A stretch of 64,000 bases of DNA from an uncultured Parabacteroides sp. (GCF_902493135.1 NZ_CABUOD010000003.1:106556-170555); one strand, 5' to 3'; shown: positions 9,601-17,098, numbered from the stretch's first letter. The notes: generated by a model not told the origin, from the sequence alone. Made by a program: numbers and translations.

Positions 9601-10688
9601 ATAATATACGGGTTGGCAACCAACGCAGCACCAGCAGCCTTTAACGATTTGACTAAACCCTGCTGGGCGATCGTCAATAATTTCGTTTTTGCGGCGGCTA
9701 AAGCTTGTGCGTCAGACAATTTATGTCCAGCAAGAGCCGCAAACTGTTGTTCCACGGCAGCTTGGGCTACAACAGCCGAATTAACCCTTTGCAATGCGGT
9801 AATGGTGATAAGAACAGCCTTATAAGCCCCATAAGTACCGACTAATTCCAATACGATCCTTCCTATTTCCTCATAGTTCTCAACCAAATAAGAAGCACCG
9901 GACAAGGCATCATTGATGAATCCTTCCGATGATTTACCAATGTTGTTATACATTGTATCGATAGCGTCCTCTATATTGGATATCTGCCCGGTAATGGTTT
10001 TTGATTGTGCTTCCATAAGCCCACCGAACTTTCCTCCATCATTGGTCATGGCTTCGATAGCTTTTTGTACCTCAGGGAAACCAACCTTACCAGCGGTGAC
10101 AAGCTCGCCGACTTTATCTTTTGCAACCCCAAACTGCTTGGCCAGTTCATCTGCCAAAGGAATACCTCTGCCTTGAAACTGCCGCAAGTCTTGAGTAAAC
10201 AGACGGCCTTGCGTCATAGTAGTTCCATAAAGCCAGACAAGGTCATTCAAGGGAATGGAAAGCCCGGCGGCGATGTCACCTAATCTTACAAGCGTGTCGT
10301 TTACATCTTCTGCGGCAGTACCGTAGGCGAGCAGCTGCTTGGCTCCATTGGCGACACCTTGAAGGTCAAACGGCGTTTTGGCTGCGGTATTAACAAGTTG
10401 AGACATCAAGGAACTTGCTTTCTCTTCACTGCCAAGCATAGTATTGAAAGCTACTTCCAATTGCTGGAACTCACCACGGACACGAACAACATTTGAAACT
10501 ATTTCCTTCGCGGACAGAGCCACACCGAAACCAGCGGCAGCACTGGTCATTCTACCATACAGCTGTTCGATGCTCATACCGCTCTCCTCTATCTTCTTTG
10601 AGGTTGTAGCGACTCCATTACGTGCCTCTTCAAGCTTGCGTAGGAGATTGGAGTTATCACCGGTTATGTCGAAATGTAATCCAGCCAT
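6672..10688 (-). CDS. Tail tape measure protein
   Basis: 1338 residues, the longest gene here. The N-terminal 250 residues carry the tape-measure N-terminal pattern (AAAGFGVALSAKEI, TPFDLQGVANGAKQLLAYG). Long alpha-helical coiled coils follow (about 380-480, 610-720, 1050-1250), with hydrophobic segments near residues 350-380 and 980-1010 that could insert in the host membrane. It sets tail length and is ejected during infection; its size implies a long flexible tail. The start is preceded by a leader with an 18-nt hairpin (10712-10729). Confidence 0.9.
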   Translation of the reverse strand: MAGLHFDITGDNSNLLRKLEEARNGVATTSKKIEESGMSIEQLYGRMTSAAAGFGVALSAKEIVSNVVRVRGEFQQLEVAFNTMLGSEEKASSLMSQLVNTAAKTPFDLQGVANGAKQLLAYGTAAEDVNDTLVRLGDIAAGLSIPLNDLVWLYGTTMTQGRLFTQDLRQFQGRGIPLADELAKQFGVAKDKVGELVTAGKVGFPEVQKAIEAMTNDGGKFGGLMEAQSKTITGQISNIEDAIDTMYNNIGKSSEGFINDALSGASYLVENYEEIGRIVLELVGTYGAYKAVLITITALQRVNSAVVAQAAVEQQFAALAGHKLSDAQALAAAKTKLLTIAQQGLVKSLKAAGAALVANPYIIAAAAIAGMSLAIYKVVTAETAMEKANNRLNDAIKESNKAALSDQRELAKLKGELSATTKGTKEYNRIRDVIVSKYGQYDKNLKDEIDKVGLLDETYQNLTKSIQRSFDARQYEKFKQEQSTALDDVMSDNLNEMYDKLVGKWGDELGAKHYTEIKNALMVGEEIPSHLNNVVSNMYGIWAQSLHGYINNIREAQKATEEADKKARVKFGIEDGSGNSEDEGKKNGTQKELSSISEEIKAVTEKIVTLKQELSDLRSGKTTAEAGKTVQDTIEEKTKELKAAEDAMSTLTGKDKASDKKMEDEQKKQLEKQKAIYKELLDLRLQNQQSEINQMKDGSEKKIAQINLDYDKEITAILAKEQEWKEAQGGKLTQEQVVEIRMAKVNAGAKLGNATSDVTHEQIEAEERAMNEYLKEYGSYLEKRQAITELYNEKIAKATTEGERLSLAEGMKKELADVDNEAQKSTSIITRLFDDMSKKNISSIRAIADEAEKFLSFLERGEYSSDNSFGITKEQFDVLRKSPDQLKAIKDEIANVRREADQMETSFNKVSNGLKKVFASESDARKLKEGLAEIEEGMNEIMQAGQFLSDTFSKFGDSFGGVFGGIAEGFSVAMDTVSSAMNGAKAGSMFGPIGASAGAAIGVVTSLAGAIAKIHDKKNEKRIQRLQDQIDTLDKSYGKLEKSIEKAYSKDASKMIEQNNKLLEQQKVLIQQQIREEQKKKKTDDSRIKEWQEQIEEINDVIADNKEKAVDAIFGEDLKSAIDNFANAQAEAWASGEDRAESAKDTVKKMMRQMVTESIKAATESSGAMEKIRDKLKEFYADNVLSGWEQDYIYNMAEELQKEIDRQFGWADSLMKDKVEEPEKEEVSENSLKGAYAKASQESIDLLAGQTGAVRVLLEDIRGGMQPIREQMRLIYDMQSKGWEDVKAIRELSDKVEKNTDRIAENTREIKEVAGKISENTRGTVDALEGTINVKVKM

Positions 10689-10711
10689 AGTATTTTCGTT
10701 ATAGTGTTGTA

Positions 10712-10729
10712 GCGTACAGCCTCATACGC
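10712..10729 (-). promoter_or_regulatory. Leader hairpin of the tape-measure gene
   Basis: GCGTA and TACGC arms enclose an eight-base loop, between the tail chaperone and tape measure genes. Nearly the same hairpin occurs at 16567-16584 and, with changed but still pairing arms, at 23700-23719, each time in the leader of a structural gene. No clear -7 box is seen just upstream here, so it is probably internal to a longer transcript. Confidence 0.45.
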
Positions 10730-10744
10730 TTTTTAAATGGCTAT

Positions 10745-11455
10745 TTAATCATTCAAAAGTTCTCTTATAATCTCTTTGTTTTTCGGATCATCAGCATTGA
10801 TGTAATTCTTATTGTCGAATATATGCAGCCGCCTCATCTCTTCTTTACTCAAAGAGATGGATTCTATCTTATCAGCCAACAGCATTTTCAAATTAGAATA
10901 ACTAATACCCCATAACACATAATCTTTACTCCATCCATAGCGTTCACATACAGGGTCTATCAACAGTCCATACTCGCTATGTCCGCCCAATGAAATAAAC
11001 CCGCTATTATTTCTAAGTTCAGATATTTTATTCTTCAAATCAATATCTTTGTCAATACCTAAATGATGGATATAAGATTCTATGCTGCCAAATGAAAGAA
11101 TCACGATAAATAATGTAGCAAGCTCTTCACTATCAAGCCATTCATTAAACAGAGAAGCCCTATTATCAATCTTGAGGTTATCAAGAATATCGTCCTTCGA
11201 GCAATATGTACTATAAGCTAATATCCGGCAAACAATATCCCGTTTCGACTCACATAACCTTAATGCTTCCATATATGGGTTAGCAGAAATTATCTCATCG
11301 TTTATACCCAATTCTTTGAAAAGCCTTAAAAGAAGATATGTTTTGCCTAATGTCGGATGATATATGTAGAAATGCCGATCACCAACATGAAAGCCATATG
11401 GTCTTTCAATGATGGTGTCAACGATATCCATTTCTAATAAATCCATGTCTTCCAT
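10745..11455 (-). CDS. Putative tail assembly chaperone
   Basis: 236 residues, mostly helical. It lies between the major tail protein and tape measure genes, the constant place of the tail assembly chaperone. I see no slippery heptamer and second frame, so the usual programmed frameshift is not evident. The sequence has no motif I recognise; the call rests on position and size. Confidence 0.5.
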   Translation of the reverse strand: MEDMDLLEMDIVDTIIERPYGFHVGDRHFYIYHPTLGKTYLLLRLFKELGINDEIISANPYMEALRLCESKRDIVCRILAYSTYCSKDDILDNLKIDNRASLFNEWLDSEELATLFIVILSFGSIESYIHHLGIDKDIDLKNKISELRNNSGFISLGGHSEYGLLIDPVCERYGWSKDYVLWGISYSNLKMLLADKIESISLSKEEMRRLHIFDNKNYINADDPKNKEIIRELLND

Positions 11456-11473
11456 GACGAATAATTTAATTAG

Positions 11474-11544
11474 AGCGGAATAATGGATTCAAACCATTGA
11501 TTCATACTTGGTAAGTATGCGTGCTATCACTACACTAATCCCGC
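11474..11544 (-). tRNA. tRNA-Gly, anticodon ACC
   Basis: A full cloverleaf can be folded by hand: 7-bp acceptor GCGGGAT/ATTCCGC with one G-U pair, D stem GTGT/GCAC, anticodon stem CATAC/GTATG with loop TTACCAA, four-base variable region, T stem AATGG/CCATT. The discriminator is U, and C35 C36 fit glycine identity. Oddities: anticodon ACC is rare in bacteria, where GGU is usually read by GCC; the T loop is TTTGAAT rather than TTCRANN; CCA is not encoded. It sits inside the tail operon, downstream of a hairpin at 11550-11571. Confidence 0.8.
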
Positions 11545-11549
11545 ATAAG

Positions 11550-11571
11550 GCTGGTTTATCCCCCTACCAGC
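11550..11571 (-). promoter_or_regulatory. Hairpin 5 nt upstream of tRNA-Gly
   Basis: Six-base-pair stem GCTGGT/ACCAGC with a ten-base loop, ending in GC five bases before the tRNA 5' end. It matches the hairpin-then-4-or-5-nt arrangement found before the tRNAs in the 33.5-34.5 kb cluster and may be a processing signal. Confidence 0.5.
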
Positions 11572-11580
11572 AAAGGGCGT

Positions 11581-11590
11581 CTAATTCCGC
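11581..11590 (-). repeat. Duplicate of the tRNA-Gly 5' end
   Basis: On the minus strand GCGGAATTAG here repeats the tRNA start GCGGGATTAG at 11535-11544. This copy would pair perfectly with the 3' acceptor strand ATTCCGC, offering an alternative acceptor pairing that spans the leader hairpin. It may be a remnant of a previous tRNA or of the insertion event. Confidence 0.4.
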
Positions 11591-11608
11591 TTGTCATTTT
11601 TATACCCA

Positions 11609-12289
11609 TTAAGCAGGGGCGGTGTACAAAGCTGCCACTTCAACAATCTCGCCTTCTTTGACAGTGGCAGAGGTTTGCGTTGGCTTGGTCTTACCAGTTA
11701 CATCCTTGTACTGAATGGTTGCACTTCCCTTAGTTGAGAAAATTTGCACTCCGCTTTTGTGCCAATCGGTTTCAGTGGATAGCTTCCACATGCCAGCACC
11801 ACCATCACCAGAGATGACTACTTTAAGGCTGCCAGCACCACTAAAATTTACAACTTCATGTTTTACCTGATTTCCAGTATTTGGCTTCAAGACATCAAAG
11901 GTGTATTTCCACTTCTTACCGTTTTCGGTATCGAATGTTTCTTCCTCAGACATCGTGGAGCGGTCGATGACGATGCCTTCAACCGTAGGATCTTCGGGCT
12001 GAAGCTTAACGGCATATTCTCCTGCAATAACACCATCAACATCTTCAACCGGCTTTGTGCGTCCTTTACCAGCACGAATTTCAAATTCAAAGACGTATGT
12101 ATTGGCAGCATACTTAACTGCCTCATTCTCTCCTCCTTCAATCTTGGCTTCTCTTTTTGTGCCTTTTGTAGGTGTCAACTTTGTAGAGTTCTCTACCGGA
12201 GTAGGAATATCAATCCAAGTTGTAGGAGCTTCACCATTCGCTCCTAACTTACCAATCTTAATAGTGGGCTTTCCCCATGATAGTTCCAT
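11609..12289 (-). CDS. Major tail tube protein
   Basis: 226 residues, beta-rich, with balanced short strands and a C-terminal segment (about 175-226: KGSATIQYKDVTGKT, EGEIVEVAALY). Size and place, directly after the neck genes and before the chaperone and tape measure, are those of a siphovirus tail tube subunit. Six residues separate its start from the end of the neck gene. No recognised catalytic motif. Confidence 0.65.
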   Translation of the reverse strand: MELSWGKPTIKIGKLGANGEAPTTWIDIPTPVENSTKLTPTKGTKREAKIEGGENEAVKYAANTYVFEFEIRAGKGRTKPVEDVDGVIAGEYAVKLQPEDPTVEGIVIDRSTMSEEETFDTENGKKWKYTFDVLKPNTGNQVKHEVVNFSGAGSLKVVISGDGGAGMWKLSTETDWHKSGVQIFSTKGSATIQYKDVTGKTKPTQTSATVKEGEIVEVAALYTAPA

Positions 12290-12294
12290 AATCT

Positions 12295-12693
12295 TTATTC
12301 ATTTACTTGTTTATACAATAACTTATTATTGATGAAGTGTTCGTTTTTACCGTTCACTTCAAATACCCTTTGTTTATCCAACGTGAAACGGTAACTTTTT
12401 CCACGCCCTACTTTGAGAAGGTTATAGGCAATCTTACATAACTCACGCAAGCGGATTGATTTCTCTTCTGCCTGTCCATCGCGCATATCATCCGGGACAT
12501 AGATATTCACATTCACAAAAGCTTTCTGCATTTGACCTGCTTCATTATCGAGAATCGAAATAACGATGTCTTCCAAATCGGAGTTGGCGGGGCGTCTTGT
12601 TTTCTTCAGCTTCCCGGTAACAGCCTTTTCAAGAGCAGATCCTTTGATGAATTTGTAAATATCATCCTTGATTTCAATGTCTGACTTCATCAT
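12295..12693 (-). CDS. Neck/tail terminator-like protein
   Basis: 132 residues from the ATG at 12693 (MMKSDIEIK), which overlaps the TGA of the upstream gene as ATGATGA, so coupling decides this start over a longer reading. The protein is a mixed alpha/beta domain with IYKFIKGSALEKAVTGKL and VNVNIYVPDDM; gp-type tail terminators in Bacteroidales phages look similar. The function is inferred from order: neck genes, this gene, tail tube. Confidence 0.5.
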   Translation of the reverse strand: MMKSDIEIKDDIYKFIKGSALEKAVTGKLKKTRRPANSDLEDIVISILDNEAGQMQKAFVNVNIYVPDDMRDGQAEEKSIRLRELCKIAYNLLKVGRGKSYRFTLDKQRVFEVNGKNEHFINNKLLYKQVNE

Positions 12694-13367
12694 ATTGATA
12701 ATCCCCACAAGTTGAGTTCGTCACTACTGATTTGCACTTTAAGCTTTTTCATCATGTTGGGAAGTTCTTTCCTTGCAAACAATTCAGCAGAAGCGAGCAC
12801 ATTCTTGTTTTCCATAGCTTCTACAAGTTCGGCATAGTTCATTCCAGCAACCACAATAAGTGCATAACCACTCTTATATTGTTTAGCGAGTTCCGTAGCA
12901 AGTTCTTTGCCTTCCTTTATTCCATCAGTACCTTGTTTCACTTGGTTAAACTCTGAATACTTGATGATTTTACCATTATGAACGATTACATAGCCAATGG
13001 AGCTACGCAAGTTGCCTGATTGGTCAAACCAACTTGCTTCTTGCGGTCTGTCCTTTGCCTCAATAACGCACATCTCCCCAAGATAAGAAAGCGCACGTAT
13101 GGTAAGCATATTGGCACGTTCAGTTTCTGCTTTGATAGCAGCATTGATTTCGCTCATCGGCGTAGTCATTCTTATACCCATAATTTTCTTCCATTTGAAA
13201 CCATGAAGTGTATTGCCATGCCTGCTAAAATAACTTGAAAGTGAATTTTTGGGAAATCCAAGAGACCGTTCAGCCAAAGCCATACTTTCATAATCGTTAA
13301 TCAATTTTCCTTCTTTAGAAAATTGACGTACTTTTATTCTTTTAGAATTAGACTTATTTATACCCAT
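12690..13367 (-). CDS. Neck protein fused to NUMOD-like DNA-binding segment
   Basis: 225 residues. The C-terminal part from MGIRMTTPMSEINAAIKAE (about residue 63) is a gp10-like neck/tail-completion protein. The first 62 residues (KIKVRQFSKEG..LINDYESMALAERSLGFP..SLSSYFSRHG..LHGFKWKK) match the NUMOD1-type modular DNA-binding domain usually attached to homing endonucleases. The two parts are joined in frame and the join is flanked by 15-bp direct repeats (13172-13186 and 13358-13372) exactly 186 bp apart. Initiation at the inner ATG (13181) would give the ancestral neck protein; both products may be made. Confidence 0.65.
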   Translation of the reverse strand: MGINKSNSKRIKVRQFSKEGKLINDYESMALAERSLGFPKNSLSSYFSRHGNTLHGFKWKKIMGIRMTTPMSEINAAIKAETERANMLTIRALSYLGEMCVIEAKDRPQEASWFDQSGNLRSSIGYVIVHNGKIIKYSEFNQVKQGTDGIKEGKELATELAKQYKSGYALIVVAGMNYAELVEAMENKNVLASAELFARKELPNMMKKLKVQISSDELNLWGLSI

Positions 13368-13372
13368 AATTT
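13172..13372 (-). repeat. 15-bp direct repeats bounding a 186-bp in-frame insert
   Basis: TTATACCCATAATTT occurs at 13172-13186 and at 13358-13372. The right copy is also the end of the upstream gene (codons for LWV and stop); the left copy is the start of the original neck gene (MGIRM). The 186 bp from one copy to the next encode exactly 62 codons. A related 12/15 sequence lies after the tail tube gene near 11599-11610. Confidence 0.7.
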
Positions 13373-13681
13373 ACAGTATGTTTGATACCTACTAAATCCT
13401 TTCACTTTATATTCACGCTCAATACCTCCAAGAAGAAATAGTTTAACTTTGTCATCAATAGCGAACTCTCTGCAATCTGCATTAAGACGAACAATGGCTG
13501 AATACGTTCTGACAACACCATCTTCAAACTCTCTTTCCTCTGCTTTTCCATTGGGTACATGGCGGCACGGAATATCACCTTCGTAATGACTTTCGCCTTC
13601 GTGGTAATCTCCATTATCGTCTTCATATCCGGGAGTAGTCACAAGGTATTGAAGTTTGTGAGGTCTATCGTCAAGTATCAT
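13358..13681 (-). CDS. Head-closure/neck protein
   Basis: 107 residues, beta-rich, with LQYLVTTPGYEDDNGDYHEGE and KVKLFLLGGIEREYKVKGFSRYQT, resembling the small head-tail connectors that close the portal. It overlaps the next gene start by ten bases and follows the other connector by two. The family call is from order and fold pattern. Confidence 0.5.
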   Translation of the reverse strand: MILDDRPHKLQYLVTTPGYEDDNGDYHEGESHYEGDIPCRHVPNGKAEEREFEDGVVRTYSAIVRLNADCREFAIDDKVKLFLLGGIEREYKVKGFSRYQTYCKLWV

Positions 13682-13683
13682 AA

Positions 13684-14007
13684 TTATCCTCCTACGTAAA
13701 CAGTTGGCTCACCAAAGCATTTATCAAATTCTCCAATAGAGCGATAGATTGAATTAGCAAGGTTTCTTGCTTCCTCAACCTTCTTATCGGACAAACTCAT
13801 AGAAACATCTCCTTCTGTATAGTTTTGAGCTTGAACAAGACTTCGCAGACAATCAGCTACAGCACCTTTAAAAGGCTTGCTTTTAAAGATTTCAATGGTG
13901 CATTCATCATTACCATTAAGCTCTCTTTCAAGAAGGCGATTCTCAAAGAAGCCACTACTCAATTTGTAGTGGACTTCATCTTTCAGTGCTTGTAGGATTG
14001 TCTTCAT
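13684..14007 (-). CDS. Head-tail connector (gp6-like)
   Basis: 107 residues, mostly helical, with LQALKDEVHYKLSSGFFENRLLERELN. First gene after the major capsid protein, as expected for the helical adaptor that docks under the portal ring. No diagnostic motif. Confidence 0.5.
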   Translation of the reverse strand: MKTILQALKDEVHYKLSSGFFENRLLERELNGNDECTIEIFKSKPFKGAVADCLRSLVQAQNYTEGDVSMSLSDKKVEEARNLANSIYRSIGEFDKCFGEPTVYVGG

Positions 14008-14010
14008 AGG

Positions 14011-15321
14011 TTACGCAGTTGCTTTATGGGGCTCAACAGCGGCTTTCAATGCAGCCTCCTGCTCATCATTCAAAGCATTGACTTTTTCTATCAGCTTGGC
14101 ATCACTGATGTTGGCAGCAACACGGTCACCTGTGATAGTTTTCAAAGCAGCAATGAACTCAGGCTTCTTGTAAGTAGTTCCCCAGACAGTAATTTTCACA
14201 TCGGTAGTATCTTTTTCTTCCTCTGTGGTATTTACTTCCTGCGCTTCTGAAATATCGAGAACATAGATTTGGTCTACATCTTCAATAATTGGAGCGACAA
14301 ATGCCTGGCCTGCGGTGATTTCACGTAATGGATTGACAAGCGAATACTTGGAAATCAGTTTGAAAGTATCTACAAGATTGTACAATACGTTTTTAACAGG
14401 ATTGGTCTGCTCGGCAAGACGACCATATACCAATGTACCAACAACGTCATTACAAATGAAAATAAGACGATTGGCGTTCCAAGGTTTCTTAGGATTCTTT
14501 TTCCCGTTTTCTTCGATAATAACAGAGCGGTCAATGATTTTAAAGGTAATTCCATTATTATCATCTGCAAATGCCTCGTTAAACTTAGTACCTGAGGGAA
14601 CAGGAAGGACGGTATCTTTAGTGAACGCCTGTCCGTTGTAGTTAGCGACAAGTTCTTTAGCTTCTTGAGTTTGGCGCAGCTTGTCATAAGTGGATTTTGC
14701 TATACAGATTTCGGTGATAGTATTACCATCGTCATCTGCTTTTTTAATAACACGTTTGATGTCCGATAATGAAATCTCGTCTTTCACGGTTGCGCCAAAA
14801 GTGTTTTCTTTGAAGTAGTTGAAGTTAAGTCTCATCAATGCGTTAGGATTATCTTCATCCTTGATAGCTACATATCCATTTGAAAGAGCAAACAAGAAGT
14901 TGTACTCGTTTCTTTCGTCAATACCAACAGAACAAGCTACGGCGTCATTAGCAAGTTTGCCTGCAATGGTTTTTGCATTACCACCTTGTGCTTCCATAAC
15001 ATTGATATTGTTAATGTCGGATTCCTTAAGAATCTTAGACATACCAATTTTTGGAAGTTTACCGTTGGCAGATGCAATGCTGTCACGTGTCTTGATAGGC
15101 AATTCGGAATCTACTGCCACAAAGTCAGCAGCTACATAGGTAGTGTTTACGCTTGTGCTTTCCCATTTGTTATCTGGAGAATACTCGGTGCGCAACATAG
15201 CTCCCTCTCCTTTGTGGAGATAGGTAAGTTTCTTATTTCTCTTACCATTTACCTTCTCAATCAAACGTTGAAGTTTCGGGAAAAACTTAGCAACGTATCT
15301 CTGGAATAATGATTCATTCAT
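14011..15321 (-). CDS. Major capsid protein, HK97-like
   Basis: 436 residues. Features include an N-terminal helical arm, LPKIGMSKILKESDINNINVMEAQGG, a central SNGYVAIKDEDNPNALMRLNFNYFKEN and ICIAKSTYDKLRQ, and a C-terminal extension after about residue 345 rich in E and D and ending with an alpha-helical AAL/EQEAALKAAV block. Size, position after decoration and scaffold genes, and expression as a large gene support the capsid call. The C-terminal extension could be a surface-exposed domain. Confidence 0.75.
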   Translation of the reverse strand: MNESLFQRYVAKFFPKLQRLIEKVNGKRNKKLTYLHKGEGAMLRTEYSPDNKWESTSVNTTYVAADFVAVDSELPIKTRDSIASANGKLPKIGMSKILKESDINNINVMEAQGGNAKTIAGKLANDAVACSVGIDERNEYNFLFALSNGYVAIKDEDNPNALMRLNFNYFKENTFGATVKDEISLSDIKRVIKKADDDGNTITEICIAKSTYDKLRQTQEAKELVANYNGQAFTKDTVLPVPSGTKFNEAFADDNNGITFKIIDRSVIIEENGKKNPKKPWNANRLIFICNDVVGTLVYGRLAEQTNPVKNVLYNLVDTFKLISKYSLVNPLREITAGQAFVAPIIEDVDQIYVLDISEAQEVNTTEEEKDTTDVKITVWGTTYKKPEFIAALKTITGDRVAANISDAKLIEKVNALNDEQEAALKAAVEPHKATA

Positions 15322-15338
15322 AAATTAGTCCTCCTTTC

Positions 15339-15731
15339 TTAGTCATGTTTGAATACCAAAGTGGGGATGGCTGTTTTCAAAGCAGCTTTCAAAACATCGT
15401 CAATCGGATAAGGACTTGCAATGTCGTTAACCTCTCCACTATACATAATGCCTACAAACGGCTCATCCTTAGACTTGGTAGATGTTGCTACACCTACATA
15501 TTCACAATTAGCCGGAAGGCTAACATACTTACCTTCACTTATGCCAAGAGGCTTTTCTACTTCTTTATCATTATCGCGGATAATGATATGCCCACAACGA
15601 ATAAACTCTTCTGTGAAATCAGACACATCGAGTACTCTTCCACCTTGATACCCTGCAATATACCTGCGGATAACAATAGGATCATTTCCGAATCCAAAAG
15701 ATTCAATGGTACCTACATCTACTACACCCAT
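15339..15731 (-). CDS. Head decoration-like protein
   Basis: 130 residues, between scaffold and major capsid genes. Beta-rich with YVSLPANCEYVGVATSTKSKDEPFVGIMYSGEV, comparable to lambda gpD-type decoration or capsid-associated proteins of Bacteroidales prophages. Called by position and composition. Confidence 0.5.
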   Translation of the reverse strand: MGVVDVGTIESFGFGNDPIVIRRYIAGYQGGRVLDVSDFTEEFIRCGHIIIRDNDKEVEKPLGISEGKYVSLPANCEYVGVATSTKSKDEPFVGIMYSGEVNDIASPYPIDDVLKAALKTAIPTLVFKHD

Positions 15732-15751
15732 TTTTAATTTGATTTTAATTG

Positions 15752-16447
15752 TTACAAAATATCAGCCATAGCATCAATCTCGTTGTCGCTGAATGGCTCA
15801 TCTTCTTTCGGCTTACCTCCTCCGGCGGCTGGCGGTGTTCCCATTGTGGAAAGTCCGGCATCTGCGCGTTCTTGGTTGTAAGTTTTTAAATCCTCTTCAA
15901 CTTCGGAAAGAAATTCTTCAAACTCATCGTCATTTTCAAAGCTCATTTTTGAGAAGCTTTTCAATGTGCGAGTTCCGAATGTGCCTGAATCTTTCAATAC
16001 TGCTTCAAGTTTTGCCTTGCGAGTGGTGGTCGTTTTTTCTCCTTCAATAGCAGCAAAACGAGCATCTTGTTGTTCGCGGTACGCTTTAAACCATGCAGGC
16101 TCCTCGTCGCTCTTTCCTTTGTCTTTTGGATTTTTCTTGTTTGAACCCGGCTGGCGATTGGTAGTATTCGATGGTTCATCGTCGTCACCGACTTCATCGT
16201 CATCGTCATTCTTTTTGCGATTCTCTTCAATTACTCGATTGGCAAAAGACTGGCCGACTTGTAGGTAAGGGAGAACTGCATCAATCTGAGTATCAATTTC
16301 TGCATTTACATCCTCATCGGAGGCATCATCTGCGGAGGTTAGATTGTCGGCAATACGAGCAGCGACACTCATCAGCTCCTTTTTATTGAACCCGAACGCC
16401 TTCATTTTCGGTTTCAATTTCAACAAAACTTGTTGTTTTCTGTCCAT
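15752..16447 (-). CDS. Scaffold-like protein
   Basis: 231 residues, highly acidic, with a low-complexity DDDD/EDDEP-N-K-rich linker around residues 90-115 and helices either side. No serine-protease motif was found, so it looks like a scaffold rather than a maturation protease. It is the first gene after promoter 16593-16626 and leads the capsid operon. Confidence 0.55.
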   Translation of the reverse strand: MDRKQQVLLKLKPKMKAFGFNKKELMSVAARIADNLTSADDASDEDVNAEIDTQIDAVLPYLQVGQSFANRVIEENRKKNDDDDEVGDDDEPSNTTNRQPGSNKKNPKDKGKSDEEPAWFKAYREQQDARFAAIEGEKTTTTRKAKLEAVLKDSGTFGTRTLKSFSKMSFENDDEFEEFLSEVEEDLKTYNQERADAGLSTMGTPPAAGGGKPKEDEPFSDNEIDAMADIL

Positions 16448-16481
16448 TACTAAATGAATTTTAAGTTGTTAAAAAAGAAAT

Positions 16482-16511
16482 AGTCTGCGTAGCAACGTAT
16501 GCCAGCAGACT
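16482..16511 (-). promoter_or_regulatory. Strong hairpin in scaffold-gene leader
   Basis: Arms AGTCTGC and GCAGACT with an inner GCGTA/TATGC stem. It lies in the 140-base untranslated leader between the promoter at 16593-16626 and the scaffold start. A second, A/T-tipped hairpin (AAAAAC/GTTTTT) is at 16526-16551. These could control translation or stability of the capsid mRNA. Confidence 0.45.
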
Positions 16512-16566
16512 ATTCCGTAGAACTTAAAAACATTCTGAGCAATGAGTTTTTACGACAAGTTCCGTG

Positions 16567-16584
16567 GCGTACATCTTCATACGC
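16567..16584 (-). promoter_or_regulatory. 5'-terminal hairpin of capsid-operon transcript
   Basis: GCGTA/TACGC stem with eight-base loop, only a few bases after the predicted transcription start. Same element as at 10712-10729 and a covarying form at 23700-23719. Confidence 0.45.
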
Positions 16585-16592
16585 TTTGGATG

Positions 16593-16626
16593 CAAATATA
16601 CTAATTTTATTTGAAAAACAAATAAA
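16593..16626 (-). promoter_or_regulatory. Late promoter with type-1 palindrome
   Basis: On the minus strand TTTG (16619-16622), 18 bp, then TATATTTG (16593-16600): a full Bacteroidetes promoter. The -33 box is part of the palindrome TTTATTTG-AAAAA-CAAATAAA at 16606-16626, identical to that at 23747-23767. It should drive the scaffold-capsid genes. Confidence 0.7.
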
Positions 16627-17038
16627 TTGAAATATATTTTATCTCATTATCAAAACTATAATAAACCTTCATCGCAAAAAGAGAAAGAGCTTTCTTTAGT
16701 TTGTCAGTGATTTTCCTATCCTCTATGGATGGTTTCACATTTCCTGACGGATGATTGTGAATAAAAAACACGCCTTCGCAGAGGCTTTCTATTGCATATT
16801 TTGCTACTATTTTCACATCAACAAATGCGCCAGCAACTCCACCTTGAGATATTTTTGCGTAACCAAGAACACTATTTGCTCTATTTGTCAGTATAATAAA
16901 TGAGCTTTCATATATAAGTAAATCATCGAAGTAAAACTGTTTGGCGTAATCATAAACATCGCTTGAAGACATTATTTTCTTTTGCTCGAACTCGCATTTA
17001 TTTGCGGATAGCTTATATTCGACTGCTTTCTTTACCAT
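16607..17038 (-). CDS. RadC-family JAB-domain protein
   Basis: 143 residues. The JAB/MPN metal-site motif is complete: HNHPSGNVKPSIED (H94, H96, D107), and the preceding SQGGVAGAFVDVKIVAKYAI is typical of RadC. The family is common on mobile elements; the exact role is unsettled, with peptidase or DNA-structure functions suggested. The usual HhH domain of chromosomal RadC is absent. The start uses the AGAGCAATG context common in this phage. Confidence 0.8.
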   Translation of the reverse strand: MVKKAVEYKLSANKCEFEQKKIMSSSDVYDYAKQFYFDDLLIYESSFIILTNRANSVLGYAKISQGGVAGAFVDVKIVAKYAIESLCEGVFFIHNHPSGNVKPSIEDRKITDKLKKALSLFAMKVYYSFDNEIKYISIYLFFK

Positions 17039-17053
17039 TGCTCTATATATTGT

Positions 17054-17073
17054 AGCAGGGCTTTCGCCCAGCT
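17054..17073 (-). repeat. GAAA-loop hairpin, copy 1
   Basis: On the minus strand AGCTGGGC-GAAA-GCCCTGCT, a stem with one mismatch and a GNRA tetraloop, preceded by GTTTAACC. A close copy with the same flank is at 37675-37692. It lies just before the RadC start; no T-run follows. Confidence 0.45.
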
Positions 17074-17098
17074 GGTTAAACTTATATTACTGGATGTA

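Noticed and set aside
6966..10704. Long plus-strand frames opposite the tape measure gene
   Set aside because: Composition is the mirror of a helical protein; no start signals or neighbours support them.
10745..11608. Programmed frameshift in the tail chaperone
   Set aside because: No slippery heptamer with a sensible second frame was visible; a tRNA gene occupies the adjoining space.
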